Shown piece by piece: positions 25,161-37,800 of a stretch of 64,000 bases of DNA; within the stretch, counting starts at the first letter, position 1, and each line of letters opens with the position of its first letter. Source of the DNA: Sisyra terminalis (lineage: Eukaryota > Arthropoda > Insecta > Neuroptera > Sisyridae). The stretch lies in the NCBI GenBank assembly GCA_958496175.1, contig OY292280.1:10478001-10542000 (forward strand). The letters run 5' to 3'. Made by a program: the position numbers and the translations under genes. Under the pieces are notes generated by a model. It was not told the origin of the DNA. It did no database searches and saw only the letters and a list, made by a program, of their open reading frames with translations.

Positions 25161-26216
25161 TATTTGTCTAGGGAGACAACACCTCCCTTGTTTTATTAGG
25201 AACTGCCGATGTTGAAAAAGTTGGTAAATTTGCTTAATTTTTTGTTTGTTTTTTAGGGGTAGGTTTCTTTATATTATTTACTTATTGTCTTCAATAAATA
25301 ATTATTAAAGACAATAAATTGAAATCTGGGGCTGGAACAGTCTGTATTTTAGTGTCGGGGAATATATAATGTGAGAGAGAGCATTTTGTTGGAGGGAATA
25401 TTGCCTGAGCCGGGACATGATGCACATCTCCCGTTCTTCGGATCAATGTTTCTGGAATAATGTATTAGGACAGGGAACAGCGATGCTTCCAAGACTCAAC
25501 CACCATATAAGAATACATCCACCCGCTCTCCCGCTTATACAGCAATCAGCTGACAAAACTCTATCCAGGTGAACCTCGAATTTTTCGACTAGTGGCTTTT
25601 TTCATCTTCCACGTGAAAATTCACCAAAAGGGAAAATGCGAAAAGGAAATTATGAACGGCGGAAAAAAAACGCGAGCATGAATAGGCAAATTTGGAAATG
25701 CAAAAAAGCTCCTAAATCCTTTTTATTCAAATCCCCTCTTTTCATAACTAAAAATAAATAAAATTGCGACGCATTCAGGGATAAAAGGGAATAAATTCAG
25801 GTGGATTTGATAAATTAAATCCTTTTATATGAAAAAGTAAAACAAATAAACAGGATGCGTATTTAATTTAAATAAAACAGGATCAGTTAATTTGTACCAA
25901 AAAATCTATCTCTAAAAAAAAACATCTACCAATTATTTGAAAAACTTTTTTAATTCCTCGTTTTTTTAAACTTTTCGTATTTTACAAAAACAAAATGGTT
26001 CAATTTAATTACAGAAATTCACTTATTTTCTATAGAGGAATAAAATTTCAATTTCGTTTTCAATCCTTATAAAATCGATTCGAGTGATTCCAATTGTCTC
26101 CCATAAAGCTTGATTCACATTTATTTTAATCTGAAAATACAATTATTTAATTTTTTTAGTAGGTAGATTAGACATATGAAAGGAACCCCAAGACACTAAC
26201 CTGTGGTAGGGGAGAC
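25161..26216. other. No gene recognised
   Basis: AT-rich DNA; the 25330-25570 part is less AT-biased but shows no Ig motif in any frame I checked. Confidence 0.4.
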
Positions 26217-27551
26217 TGGGTACAAAAGTAACAAGTCCTTTCTAGGTTTATCCCACGAAGTATAACAGGAGAACAATTACTGTATTCCAAAGTCGTCCAC
26301 AAAATGATGACATAGTGTCAATAGTATACAAGAATTAAATATAAGCGCTAAAAACATTTTCATATAATTCACATGAGATTTATAATTTCAATGGAAAATT
26401 GTTCCTTAAATATAAGTAGAATTAAATAATAATGAATTTATGTTATATTAAAGATATTAAATTATATGAAGAACAAGATTGTAACGTTTTGACAGCTTTA
26501 GCCTCACTTTGAATTACAATAACAAAAAAGCAAACAACCAATAACAATTCAGTACATAAATTTGGTCATGTTTCTTAGCGATAATGCGATAATGGTGGCT
26601 GAAAAAGTAACTAAACCATGTTTGAATTTTTTGAGGACACGTGAACTAACAAATTGTCTATCTCATTCGTTCTCCTGTTATTTATACTTCGTGGTATATC
26701 CAATGGGCGAACATCGTTTTGCTGCCATCTGGTGATAGCCTAGAGCACCCCCCTCAATAGTATTAAGTCGACGCGTGCGCAGTACGTTGTTAGGTTATAT
26801 AATAGGACGTAAAGTGTTTTAACGAGCCAAAAGTAAGTTTTTCGACGTTTTCTTATTTATTGTTTACATAGTCATAAAAGGATCATAGTAATCCGAATGT
26901 TTCTATATCCATTCTTGATTAGATAAATTATAGATTGTTTAAATTCGTTTTTTGTCTCGTTAGTTCCGTTTTAAGGTTATATTACACGTTTTATTAAAAA
27001 TGAGAATAGGTACAAAAGTAACATAGCCCCCTAGGGTACAAAAGTAATATGCTACTTTTGTCATCGTAATGATTTTATTACTAACATCATATTTTTATGA
27101 ATATCTACTTCAATAGAATGGTTTTCGATACATTTCTGTGCCGGTAGTTCTTCATGGAGTAGTTCTTATGCGTTGTTGTGGCATTCTATTGATTGTTTTT
27201 TTTAAAATTATATTTTTTAAGTATTTAAAATGCTGAATTTTGTTTATATCATTAATTTAAAGTCTTTAAATAAATAATTTGTTGATTTAACTTGTACTAT
27301 TGTTTTCATTAACAACCCCTTTGTCTTGTTACTTTCGACCACGTAGGTGGGTTCAAAGTAACAAATGACAATTTTTTTTATACTCTGTGTTATTCATATA
27401 CAACACACCATAATTTAATAAATCGAGTTACTATTGTGAAGAACATTAACTAAATTTATATGTGGTTATATTCATTTAATGACAATAATAACACTTAGCC
27501 AGAAATCAAGGTAAAAGTACAAAGTGTTAATTTTGTACCCAGTCTCCCCTA
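26217..27551. mobile_element. 1.3-kb 'TAGGGGAGACTGGGTACAAA' element
   Basis: The TIRs TAGGGGAGACTGGGTACAAA and TTTTGTACCCAGTCTCCCCTA bound the element. The TA at each end fits a TA duplication of Tc1/mariner type. It shares GCTGCCATCTGGTGATAGCC and CGACGCGTGCGC blocks with the copy at 14464. No transposase ORF is left, and a second MITE sits inside it. Confidence 0.78.
26254..26693. mobile_element. 440-bp MITE nested in the 26217 element
   Basis: The TIRs CACGAAGTATAACAGGAGAA and its inverse (TTCTCCTGTTATTTATACTT then CGTG) bound the element. The flanks GTTTATCC (26246-26253) and GTATATCC (26694-26701) differ at one of 8 bases. Removing it restores the host motif GGTTTATCCAATGGGCGAAC known from sister copies. 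Confidence 0.85.
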
Positions 27552-27699
27552 TTCCATGCGCAATTGATATAAGGTCAGAATAATCAAGGTTTACTCGTAC
27601 TTCAATGTACCTATCCTGGAGGTGCGATCCGAACTGCTTCCAGAAATGAAGGATGCATTTTTTATTTTGAAAAATTGGCCGTCATGTCAAACTTTATCA

Positions 27700-27866
27700 G
27701 CCTACTGGTGACCGAGTAGTCTAGGCGGCCATTTCAAAACTAGAAGGTATTGGATTCGATCCTCGTATTGAGCAAATATTTAATATTTTTGGATTATAGA
27801 TTTTTATTATACCTTAGAGTCCCTAAAGACTTAAGTAGTTTTAAGGCGACGGTAAATAACAATTCC
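27700..27866 (+). mobile_element. tRNA-derived SINE
   Basis: GCCTACTGGTGACCGAGTAG, GCGGCCATTTCAAAACTAGA, a B box TGGATTCGATCCTCG, and the 3' body ending GGCGACGGTAAATAACAATT. Confidence 0.85.
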
Positions 27867-28080
27867 AAAAAAAAATAATCTGTCTAATACAAATTTTTGT
27901 TGGGGTCCAAATTTTTAACGATCCTCGTATTGAGCTAATTTTTAATATTTTTGGGTTATAGATTTTTATTATACTATAGAGTCCCTAAAGACTTAAATAG
28001 TTATAAGGCGACGGTAAATAACAATTCCAAAAAAAAATTCCTGCCAAATAAAAATTTTAGTTGGGGTCCAAATTTTTAAC
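27758..28080 (+). repeat. Tandem duplication (162-bp period) of the SINE 3' half plus flank
   Basis: GATCCTCGTATTGAGC begins at 27758 and again at 27920, both followed by the same SINE body and by GTTGGGGTCCAAATTTTTAA. The duplicated unit includes unique flank, so it arose after insertion. Confidence 0.85.
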
Positions 28081-28727
28081 AGTTCTGTTACCTCCACGAA
28101 TTCCTAGTATAATATTTTTGATTGACGATGTTAGATCTTTATTTAATAATTGCATAAAATGACTTTGAAGGTTGCTCAATGATCCAATTGGAGAATTATC
28201 TTCGCTGTTTGTGATCTACTATTTTATGTTTACTAACTCCCATCTGTCAACTTTCGATTTGTGACGTCATAATCATGGGACATTATGACTATTAAACATA
28301 GGGCGTAATTCAAATTTTGCATTCTTATTGAAACACCCTTCATAAGTGTGTTTTACATAAAAATAAATGTTAACAGGTGATATGAAAGCTTTAGGAATGA
28401 AAAGCTCTGTTGTTGCAGTTGTTTTAGCTTTTACTTCTGTTAGTGACCGATAGGGTGGGGAAAGATTTTTCTTTTTTTTTTTTTTGTTACCAAATCAAAT
28501 CTCAGATACTATTAGCCCATTATTAGGAATCAATTAGTAGAGGGAGGTTTATCTTGAGTGGCAAATATGAAAATTGAGTTCTTATTGAATTTCAAAAAGT
28601 TTTAAGTAGTGGTTTTGAGTGAGGGTTGGAGTGTTTGATTGTTAAGCGATCCTTGATCCATGCACTTACAATAGCATACTTACAGGTTTCATCGCTTTGT
28701 TCTAATGAAAATTTTGTTTTGTTACAG

Positions 28728-28856
28728 TGAACGTGTATGACGGAGAGCTTTTGAACTTGACGCGAATAAGCCGAACAGAGATGGGAGCTTATTTGTGCAT
28801 CGCCACTAATGGAGTGCCCCCATCTGTATCTAAGCGCATAATAGTTGACGTGGAAT
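28728..28856 (+). CDS. DIP gene exon: C-terminal half of Ig2
   Basis: The acceptor TTTTGTTACAG ends at 28727 and the donor GTAAGT starts at 28857. The exon is 129 bp: 2 bases, 42 codons, then 1 base. It carries the F-strand tyrosine-corner motif EMGAYLC with the second Ig2 cysteine, followed by NGVPPSVSKR, which is highly characteristic of DIPs. The last base T joins the next exon to make Phe, giving V-E-F-S-P-M-I-W across the junction, exactly as the family requires. Confidence 0.95.
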
Positions 28857-31800
28857 GTAAGTAGAGAGAATGCACTTGACCGCATTTATGCACACACGTA
28901 AAGGAATCATACTCTAATTGTATGATAAATAATAAGCCAAATTCTATCGGTAATTTGCCCAAGCATCACCAAACTTCCAGCTTCCACTTGTTCGAGAGCT
29001 TTACAGATCTATGATCTGAGGATTTTTTACGAGAAGTTCCAGCAAATCTAAACAGAAACTATCGAAACCGGCAAACAGTACTAATGGACTCGCTTTTTCC
29101 TCCATGCAATTCTCGGTCGGGAAAAAGCTCTGGAAAAAGCTCGACCAGATAAAATCTATTCTGCTACACTTTTCTTTTTCAATTTCCTAGTCAAAAAACT
29201 TTACACTGTTAAGTTTTTCTCATCCCTTTTCTAACAACCCTACATTGTGTGACTGGCCCAAAAAATTGACTATTTTTTTTTTTTGAAAAATATATCGAAA
29301 ATATGGTTCAAGATGACAAAAAAAATATCAGCAAGGTTTGAGTCCTTAATATTACTATAAAAAGGTCTATCATCTTTAATTTTGATTTTTAATTTGTACT
29401 TTCATTTTTGCGTCAATGCTGTCAAATTATCAAAGTAAAAAAATTATTCTGCACATATATTTATAGAAAATTAAATTCCCTACAAAAAACGTCTCTTTAA
29501 AAAATGTTGCCAGACACGCCGTTTCCGAATAATCAAGCTTCAGACATTGATATAATTTTTAGATTTATCTTCTTTATTTTGGAGTTTTGTAACTAACGAA
29601 CAAATAAATAAATAGAAATGAACAATATAGATTCTTGAAGGGAATTTAATGTTCTACAAAAAAGGTTTCTTAACGTTTTTACGTAAAATAACTTTTTCAA
29701 AAGTTATTCACAATTAAAGTTGAAGGAAAAATTAAATTATTGTTTTTTTTCGTTGTTGAACCAATTTTGAAAGAGTGATTTTATGTAAAAACGTTAAGAA
29801 ACCTTTTTTGTAGAGCATTAAATTCCCTTCAAGAATCTATATTGTACATTTCTATATATTTATTTGTTCGTTAGTTACAAAATTCCAAAATAAAGAAGAT
29901 AAATCAAAAAATTATATCAATGTTTAAAGCTTGATTATTCGGAAATGGCGTGTCCGGCAAAAATTTTCAAAAAAATTTTTTTAGTAGGGAATTTAATTTT
30001 CTATAAATATATGTGCAGATGAATATTTTTACCTTGATAGTTTGACAGCATTGACGTAAAAATGGAAGCACAAATAAAAAATCGAAATTAAAGATGATAG
30101 ACCTCTTAATATTAATATTTAGGGCTCAAGCCTTCCCGATTTTTTTTTTGTCACCTTGAAAAATATTTTCGATATACTTTTTAAAAAAAAAAAAAAAAAA
30201 ATCGATAGCTCAGCGGCATTTTATGGTATCGCCTCGCACAAAGTCGGGATTTTTTTACAATTGTATGCTCTACAAAAGTGCCTATTGCGGCAAAATCGTA
30301 AATTACACGGGCGAGGTAGTACGGGTCACTAAACCTAGATTTTTCATAGATTTCTCGTTTTTCTCTCAGTAACTCATGAATTACAAGACCTACAGAAAAA
30401 AATGTAAATGTCAAATTTATAGGAAATTTAATTTCCTACAAAAAAGTTCCAGAAAACCAAATTGCTAAGATCGATATTTCTCGAGATATAGAGCCATGAA
30501 TTTCTCTTACTATACAATTTTTACGAATTATTGAGTAAAATTTAATTTAATTTAGATTTTACCGCAATAGCCACTTTTGTAGAGCATACAATTGTAAAAA
30601 AATCCCAACTTTGAGCGAGGCAATACCATAAAATGCCGCTGAGCTATAAAAATTTAAAAAAAAAAATCAAAGTTTACGTGCATTTTAAATGGAAAATATT
30701 CACACGCTGTGAGCGAGTACTTAATATTAATATTAAGAGCTCAAACTTTCAGGGATTTTTTTTTGAAGTATTTCCAACAAAATTTCGGCATGGGAGCAAA
30801 AAAAATAAAAATAGTCCCAAAAAAAACACCCTAGTATATATGATTTATAATTTTCAATTTATTCGTTCGTATAAAATTATAAACAACAAAAGTAATTTTT
30901 CCTATGTTATTTCCATAGGAAACTTAGATTGGAATGCGCACTATCTTAGAGTTAATATTAAGAGCTCAAATTTTCAGGGAATTTTTTGTTATCAATTTGG
31001 AAGCATTTGAGCCCCTGGGAGCAAAGAAATTTGAAAATAACCTTATTAAGGACCACTCTATTGTATACACAGTGTAACTGTTCAAAGTCAGCGAAAGAAT
31101 TTTATTTTAACCCTACATTGATTAGTCATCAATATTTGATCATTATTCTGGAAAACAGATGGAGAAAATGTTGATAAAGAGATTCGTAGGTCAGAAATGA
31201 TTTACGAATGGATTAAGTGAATAACAATCTATGTATGTAAATAAAAAAGGCTAAACTGTACCACCCAACCACTTGCCAACCCCCATTCATTATTATCACC
31301 ATCGAACCACATTTTACATGCGAAACATAAACCCTGTCCGGTTTTCTGTAAAACACATGAAAAAGTGCATTTAAAACAGCTCGGGGAGCATAAATTTTTT
31401 CCAACGAGATTCTAGTGTAGTAGGCTGCATAAATGTGGGGGTTGTTTAAAAATTTCAATATAAAACGTTCGTAAAACCAATATGTCGTTGGTTGAGCTTT
31501 TGCTCTTGAACACCATTCCTGTTGTCTTTCCGTTTCATTGGATGGGGATGATACTGACAATGTACAAGGGTTGTTGGATGGGGGGGAGGTGTGAAAGGCA
31601 TCTACGTTACATAAATCACGCAGCCTTACGCATTTCACTATGAACGTGATAATGCGTAACTTAGGTGAATATCTCTTGTATATTCAATAGGGTGGGTGTT
31701 AGACTTTAGGGGATGGTTGGCGAGAAATTTTTAAATGAGGGATGAAACGGGGAAGATTTGACTACCTTTATTGTCTACGATTTTATAAAGTGTTTTGTTT

Positions 31801-34800
31801 ATTTTTCTTTATAAACTCTAGAATAAAGGAAAGTTACTTGTTTGCTTTAAAGACAATATCAGAATAAATTTTTGCAAGAAGAAATAATTTATTTAAAAAT
31901 AGATCTGATAAAAGTTAAAAACGTAGCTACTAATTTACGGCCTGTTAAAGTAGATGTTCCCCAAGGTAGCGTTTTGGATCCACTGCCATAGGTACCCAAT
32001 ATACCGCCTGATATCCCCAACAAGTCGGCTGCAAAAATACCAAAAGAAGCTACCAAAAAAAAAAAACAGATTTGTTTAGATGTAATAGCCCTAAGGAGAA
32101 ATTCACAACCTGTATAGGTACTTACATCCCAGTTGTGATGAATGGTGCAGAACTACCAAAAAAGACGTAATAAAATACGAGGACATACCTGGATAGGTGG
32201 CTTCTGTGGGAAGTTCATATGCAAAAAAAACTGGACAACTTTTACATAACAAATACAATTGGCTGAAGGGGAAATCTTCCTCATTGTTTCCGGAAAATAA
32301 GTTCCTTATCTATAAAGTTATACTGAAACCCATCTGGGCGTATGTCATGGATAGAAAGCCTTTTAGGGGAACCAGATAATTTTTATCATTTATTCTAAGG
32401 GTCCGAATTTCCAATTCATACAACTTTTTGGCAGTTCTGCACCATTCATCACAACTGGGATGCAAGTACCTAAACAAGACCCTTAGTAAAATTGTATGAA
32501 TTAGAAATTAGGACCCTTAGAATAAATGAAAAAATTTATCTGGTTCCTCTAAAAGGTTCGCTATCTATGCCATAGGCCCAGATGAGTTTCAGGATAACCT
32601 TATAGATAAGGAACTTATTTTCCGGAAACAATGAGGAAGATATCCCCTTCAGCCAATTGTAATTGTTATGTAAGACTAAGGGTCCGACCAGAACTAGTTT
32701 TTTCGGCCGAAACTTAGGGATGAAACGGGGAAGATTTGGCTACCGATATTGTCTACGATTTTATATAGTGTTTTGTTTATTTTTCGGGAGCGGGTGTTCC
32801 CCAAGGTAGCGTTTTGGATCCACTGCCATAGGTACCCAATATACCGCCTGATATCCCCAACAAGTCGGCTGCAAAAATACCAAAAGAAGCTACCAAAAAA
32901 AAAAAACAGATTTGTTTAGATGTAATAGCCCTAAGGAGAAATTCACAACCTGTATAGGTACTTACATCCCAGTTGTGATGAATGGTGCAGAACTACCAAA
33001 AAAGACGTAATAAAATACGAGGACATACCTGGATAGGTGGCTTCTGTGGGAAGTTCATATGCAAAAAAAAACTGGACAACTTTTACTTAACAATTGGCTG
33101 AAGGGGAAATCTTCCTCATTGTTTCCGGAAAATAAGTTCCTTATCTATAAGGTTATACTGAAACTCATCTGGGCCTGTGGAATGGATAGCAAACCTTTTA
33201 GAGGAACCAGATAATTTCTGTCATTTATTCTAAGAGTCCGAATTTCCAGTTCATACAATTTTTTGGTAGTTCTGCACCATTCATCACAACTGGGATGCAA
33301 GTACCTATAGAAGACCCTTAGTAAAATTGTATCAATTGGAAATTTGGACCCTTAGAATAAATGACAAAAATTATCTGGTTCCTCTAAAAGGTTCGCTATC
33401 CATGCCATAGGCCCAGATGAGTTTCAGTATAACCTTATAGATAAGGAACTTATTTTCCGGAAACAATGAGGATGATTTCCGCTTCAGCCGATTGTATTTG
33501 TTATGTCCGACTAAGGGTCCGACCAGAACTAGTTTTTTCGGCCGAAACTTAGTGGTCCAAAATCAACCAATTTTTCTGTATCTAAAGTGATAGTACCGGA
33601 ACTTTTACTAGGAGAAACGAACTCCGTTAATCTTCCGTTTTATCTTCTCGTTTTATCTTCCGTTAATAGGAGAAACGAACACTTTAACACCTGCTTCTTA
33701 AAGTTAAATTGTATAATTCCAGTTAATAAATTCATTTTGCTGTTTAACGCATTTTTGCTTATTCTCCATTTATTTTCTTGATACTGTCTAAATATATAAT
33801 TCGTTATGCTTTACAAATTAAACTGGTATCTATGTTATATGAAGACAATTTTACTAACAAGATTTTACGAATTGCAGTTTCACCAATGATTTGGGTTCCA
33901 AATCAATTGGTCGGCGCTCCTGCAGGAACAGATGTCACAATTGATTGCCATACTGAAGCCTATCCCCGTGCAATCAGCTACTGGGTCTACGACAACGTCA
34001 TGCTACTTCCTACCAAAAAATATGGGACTGAAATAACAGAAAATAGCTATCGCACTCACATGAAATTAACAGTTAGAAATATCCAGACGGGAGACTTTGG
34101 GAACTATCGATGTGTTTCGAAAAATTCTCTGGGGGAAACAGAGGGATCGATTCGACTTTATGGTATGTATTTTTTTCTTGTAAAAAATCTCAAGTTGTTT
34201 TATTCTTCCTTCCTAAGCCGTAAACATACAAATCATAGTATTATCATTATATCAATCGTTCAAACTTTGGCTCATGTGTACTTTAGCACACCCACAATCT
34301 GACAACGTTGCATTTTCGACTTTGTTTTTAATTTAATTCGCGATTAAATCGGTCCATAATGAAAATTTAGCCACAAAAGAGAGAATTATTCCATATTAGA
34401 ATTGAATTAACAAAAACATCGCGAATTAAATTAAAAACAAAGTCGAAAATGCAACGTTGTCAGATTGTGGGTGCGCTAAAGTACACTTGAGCCCAAACTT
34501 TAATATTACTCACCTTTAGTAAAATTTAGTAAGCAATAATAATTCAGATTTAATCGTTCAAAACTATTTCTTGTTATCTTTTATTGCATTCCAAAATTAA
34601 CATTTTTTACGCAATAGGTCCTTTGGACGCAGGATACTATTGATTTTTGGCATTTGAAAATTAGCATTTTTGCAAATTTGGGGTGCAGTTGTAGTTGATC
34701 CTTTAACAATAGGAGAAAAAAAACAATTGAAAATTTCGCCAATAAACCTTCTTCGAGATGTCATCATTAAATTTAACCTTTATAAGAAAAAGGAACCCCT

Positions 34801-37800
34801 AAATTGCCGCTGGAAAGAATATTAAATGCAGAACTTCTGCAACCAGTGGTTCGTTCGCCCAATGTTCAATGTATTTGGCTGATATTGCTATTGTTATTAT
34901 TATTGTACTCAAATATTACGTCTGATCAGTAGTAAATATTATTTGGAATTTTCGATTAATCCCTTAGCTCCCTTTTTCCCCATACTGTCCTCAAAATACC
35001 AAAACGTTGATATTTGTTTACTAATAATATAAAATAGTATTTACCCATAAGTTAACTTGGCACAATTTTCATTTATTTATGCATAGCATTCGATGATTGA
35101 AGGAATTTTAAATACCGAAAAAAAATGGGGAAGGACATTAAAATGTTTCCATGTTTTTCGACAACTTTTCCGGATGTAACACGGAGTAGCCATGGTTCAA
35201 ATATTTTCAGGATATTTACATTTTTTCGAGCGATTTTCTTTTTCAATTTTCCTCATATCTCGTTAGAATTGTTATATATAAGTTTTACTAACAATATCAT
35301 ATATCTTCTTATGGCTGAATCAATAAATACCCCACTGCTGGAGCCGAAATCCCGGGTTCGAATCCCGTTTGGGACAAATTTTTTTTTTAATTTTAAATGA
35401 TTGATTTTTATTCTTTACTGCTTATTATATCACAAATTTAAATTAATCCTTGGATACCGAGTATCCTTGGTCAAAATATTCAATCAAAGAGTTCCAACTT
35501 TTCCGGGTTGCAATTGCTCACTTGTACTGTGACGTCACTCAATTTCGAGCGGAAAAAATCTTCTAACAATAAGGATTTTGAAGTATCGATTTTTGTGAAA
35601 TAGAATTTCGAGAATGGTGTAGTTACACAGCTGGAACTCTTAAACACTTATCCTTGAATTGAATTTTTCATTTGTTGGAGGAAATTTTTCGGCAGAAATT
35701 TCCGCAAATAGGCCAAAATTTGCGCTTTTATCGACTTTAATGTCAATTTTCACGTAAACTATCCAATGTAGGAAAACGTACGTTACCTTATTCGATAGTG
35801 CTTGAATTATTTTATCTACTATTTTGAAGTTTTTTTTTCGAATATTCCAATGAAATTCGCACCATTGCTGCATAAAATTACGACTGAAACTTGAATCTAA
35901 AAATACTCAAACTATTCGATGCCCTTTATTGAATGTCGAATAAAAAAATTTACATTTAATGAAGTAATACTACTCAAATACAAAATCGTTTTCTCGAAGA
36001 AAAGATGACGGACCTTGAAATATTGAAATGTTTTCCGATGACTTTTCCAAACGTAACATAGAGTAGCTATTGTTAAAATATTTCCAAAACTTTGATGAAA
36101 ATCGTGCGAAGGAAGCAATTTTCATTTCGGAAAAAGTTAAGGAAATTTAACAAAATGTTATTATATCTTCTTCAGGATCGTATCTTCAGGTTCGATTCTT
36201 TAATACAAGAGTAGGCCATGAGTGCTCTGATTCTTCTCCGATTAAATCGGGAGTACCTCAAGGTAGTGTTTTAGGGCCCCTACTATACTTATTATGTACC
36301 TCGGATCTACCTACTACAGATAACATCTTGACGAGGACATTCGTGGACGATACGGTGATTATGGTTACTCACGAGGACGCCGTGATTGCCTCTCAGTACC
36401 TCCAGCACCATTTAAAGCTACTGGGTACTTGGGCTGAAAAATGGAAAACTACTATCAATAAGTCCAAATCAGTTCAAGTGACCTTCACTCTCAGGAAAGG
36501 AACGGGTCTCCTGGTCAATCTGGACTCAACTGAGATCCCATCGTCCAACACCGTCAAATACCTTGGTGTTCATCTGGACAGGAGGCTGACCTGGAAATCT
36601 CATATCATCCAAAAACGAAAATATATTAACAAGAGGTTCAAACACTTTTACTGGCTGTTGGGTAGGGGCTCTAAAATTCCCCTTGAGGATAAACTACTTT
36701 TATACAAAACAGTAATAGTGCCAATCTGGTCGTACGGTATTGAGCTGTGGGGCTCTGTCAGCAAGTCAAGCATTAAATTAATCGAGGCCACCCAATCAAA
36801 GATCCTGAGACAGTTGGCAGATGGTCCGTGGTATGTCACAAATGAGACTCTCCGAAGAGACCTACACATCTCATCAATCACCGACTCCATTACCGTACAT
36901 ACCATCAATCATTTTGGAAAGTTGAGTCTACACTCAAATCCCCTGATTCCGCCACTTTTGGACCACCAAAATGAAAGAAGGCTAAAAAGAAAAGTGCCTA
37001 GTAATCAAGTAGAGGCATATCGTCAGCTCCGGTCATCAAATCGGATTATAGGACCTAAATCCTGATGGCCGATTTATATATAAAAAAAATCTTCTTCAAA
37101 TACAATATTCCGTCAATAATTTGTTCGTAGAGTTATAAGTCTCATACAACAGGTTTGAGAAAGAAGGTCTGGAATAGCAGGGAACTTTTGCTGAAGAAAA
37201 TATGGACATCCTGATAGATTCATAGATTAATCCTTATGGAATCAAAGATCTCTTTGAGTATTATAGCTTTTTTATGTACTTTTTCGTAAAGGCTATACTT
37301 GGGTAAAGTACTTTGTTGTACCAAATTCTGTATTCTGAATGATTTCCTCAGTTATGAAATTCTTTGTTACTTACAAAAAAAACGCGTTCCTGTAGAAATA
37401 GTGATATAAGGAGATGCTTATTCCTGAATCAAATTTGATGTAACTTCCATGTGTTACGTTAGCATTTCTCACGAAAAAAAAGGGTAAAGGTTCCTTTTGG
37501 AGATTTATTTTATGCCCTAATCTGATCGGGTATAAGAATAACACTGATTTAATTCGAAATTTTCAAGGCGTAAAGGAACCTTAAAAAATCCCCAAAAGTT
37601 AGACTGAGAAAAATTCTTTAGAAGATTTCCAATAGGGAAAGGAACTGTCGAGAAAATTTTCCAAGATTCTATTTTTATAGGTTTCCAAATATCTTCTAGT
37701 ACCGAAAAACAGTTATAGCGAAACTTTCTTTTTCAGAAATTCCGATGCCGTCAACTCCACCACGAGTATCGGATAAAAAAGATGGTAAGTCAATTGAAAA

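Larger units (their letters stand above)
28857..33877 (+). other. DIP intron (Ig2 to Ig3), transposon-filled
   Basis: A 5.0-kb intron bounded by GTAAGT and ATTGCAG. It holds two abutting foldbacks (29.25-30.83 kb) and duplicated reverse-transcriptase debris (31.7-33.5 kb). A 141-codon minus-strand open frame at 31213-31638 has no recognised domain. Confidence 0.8.
34163..37736 (+). other. DIP intron (Ig3 to linker)
   Basis: A 3.6-kb intron holding the 225-bp MITE, the second 1.15-kb repeat and a 5'-truncated Jockey element, all described separately. The part 37095-37736 shows nothing recognisable. Confidence 0.8.

Noticed and set aside
7726..35400. Identical-looking 91-codon frames at 7726-8001 and 35125-35400
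   Set aside because: They lie inside the 1.15-kb repeat, overlap its tRNA-like part and have no domain; conservation is explained by repeat copying.
36648..36908. Minus-strand 86-codon frame
   Set aside because: Shadow of the Jockey reverse transcriptase on the plus strand.
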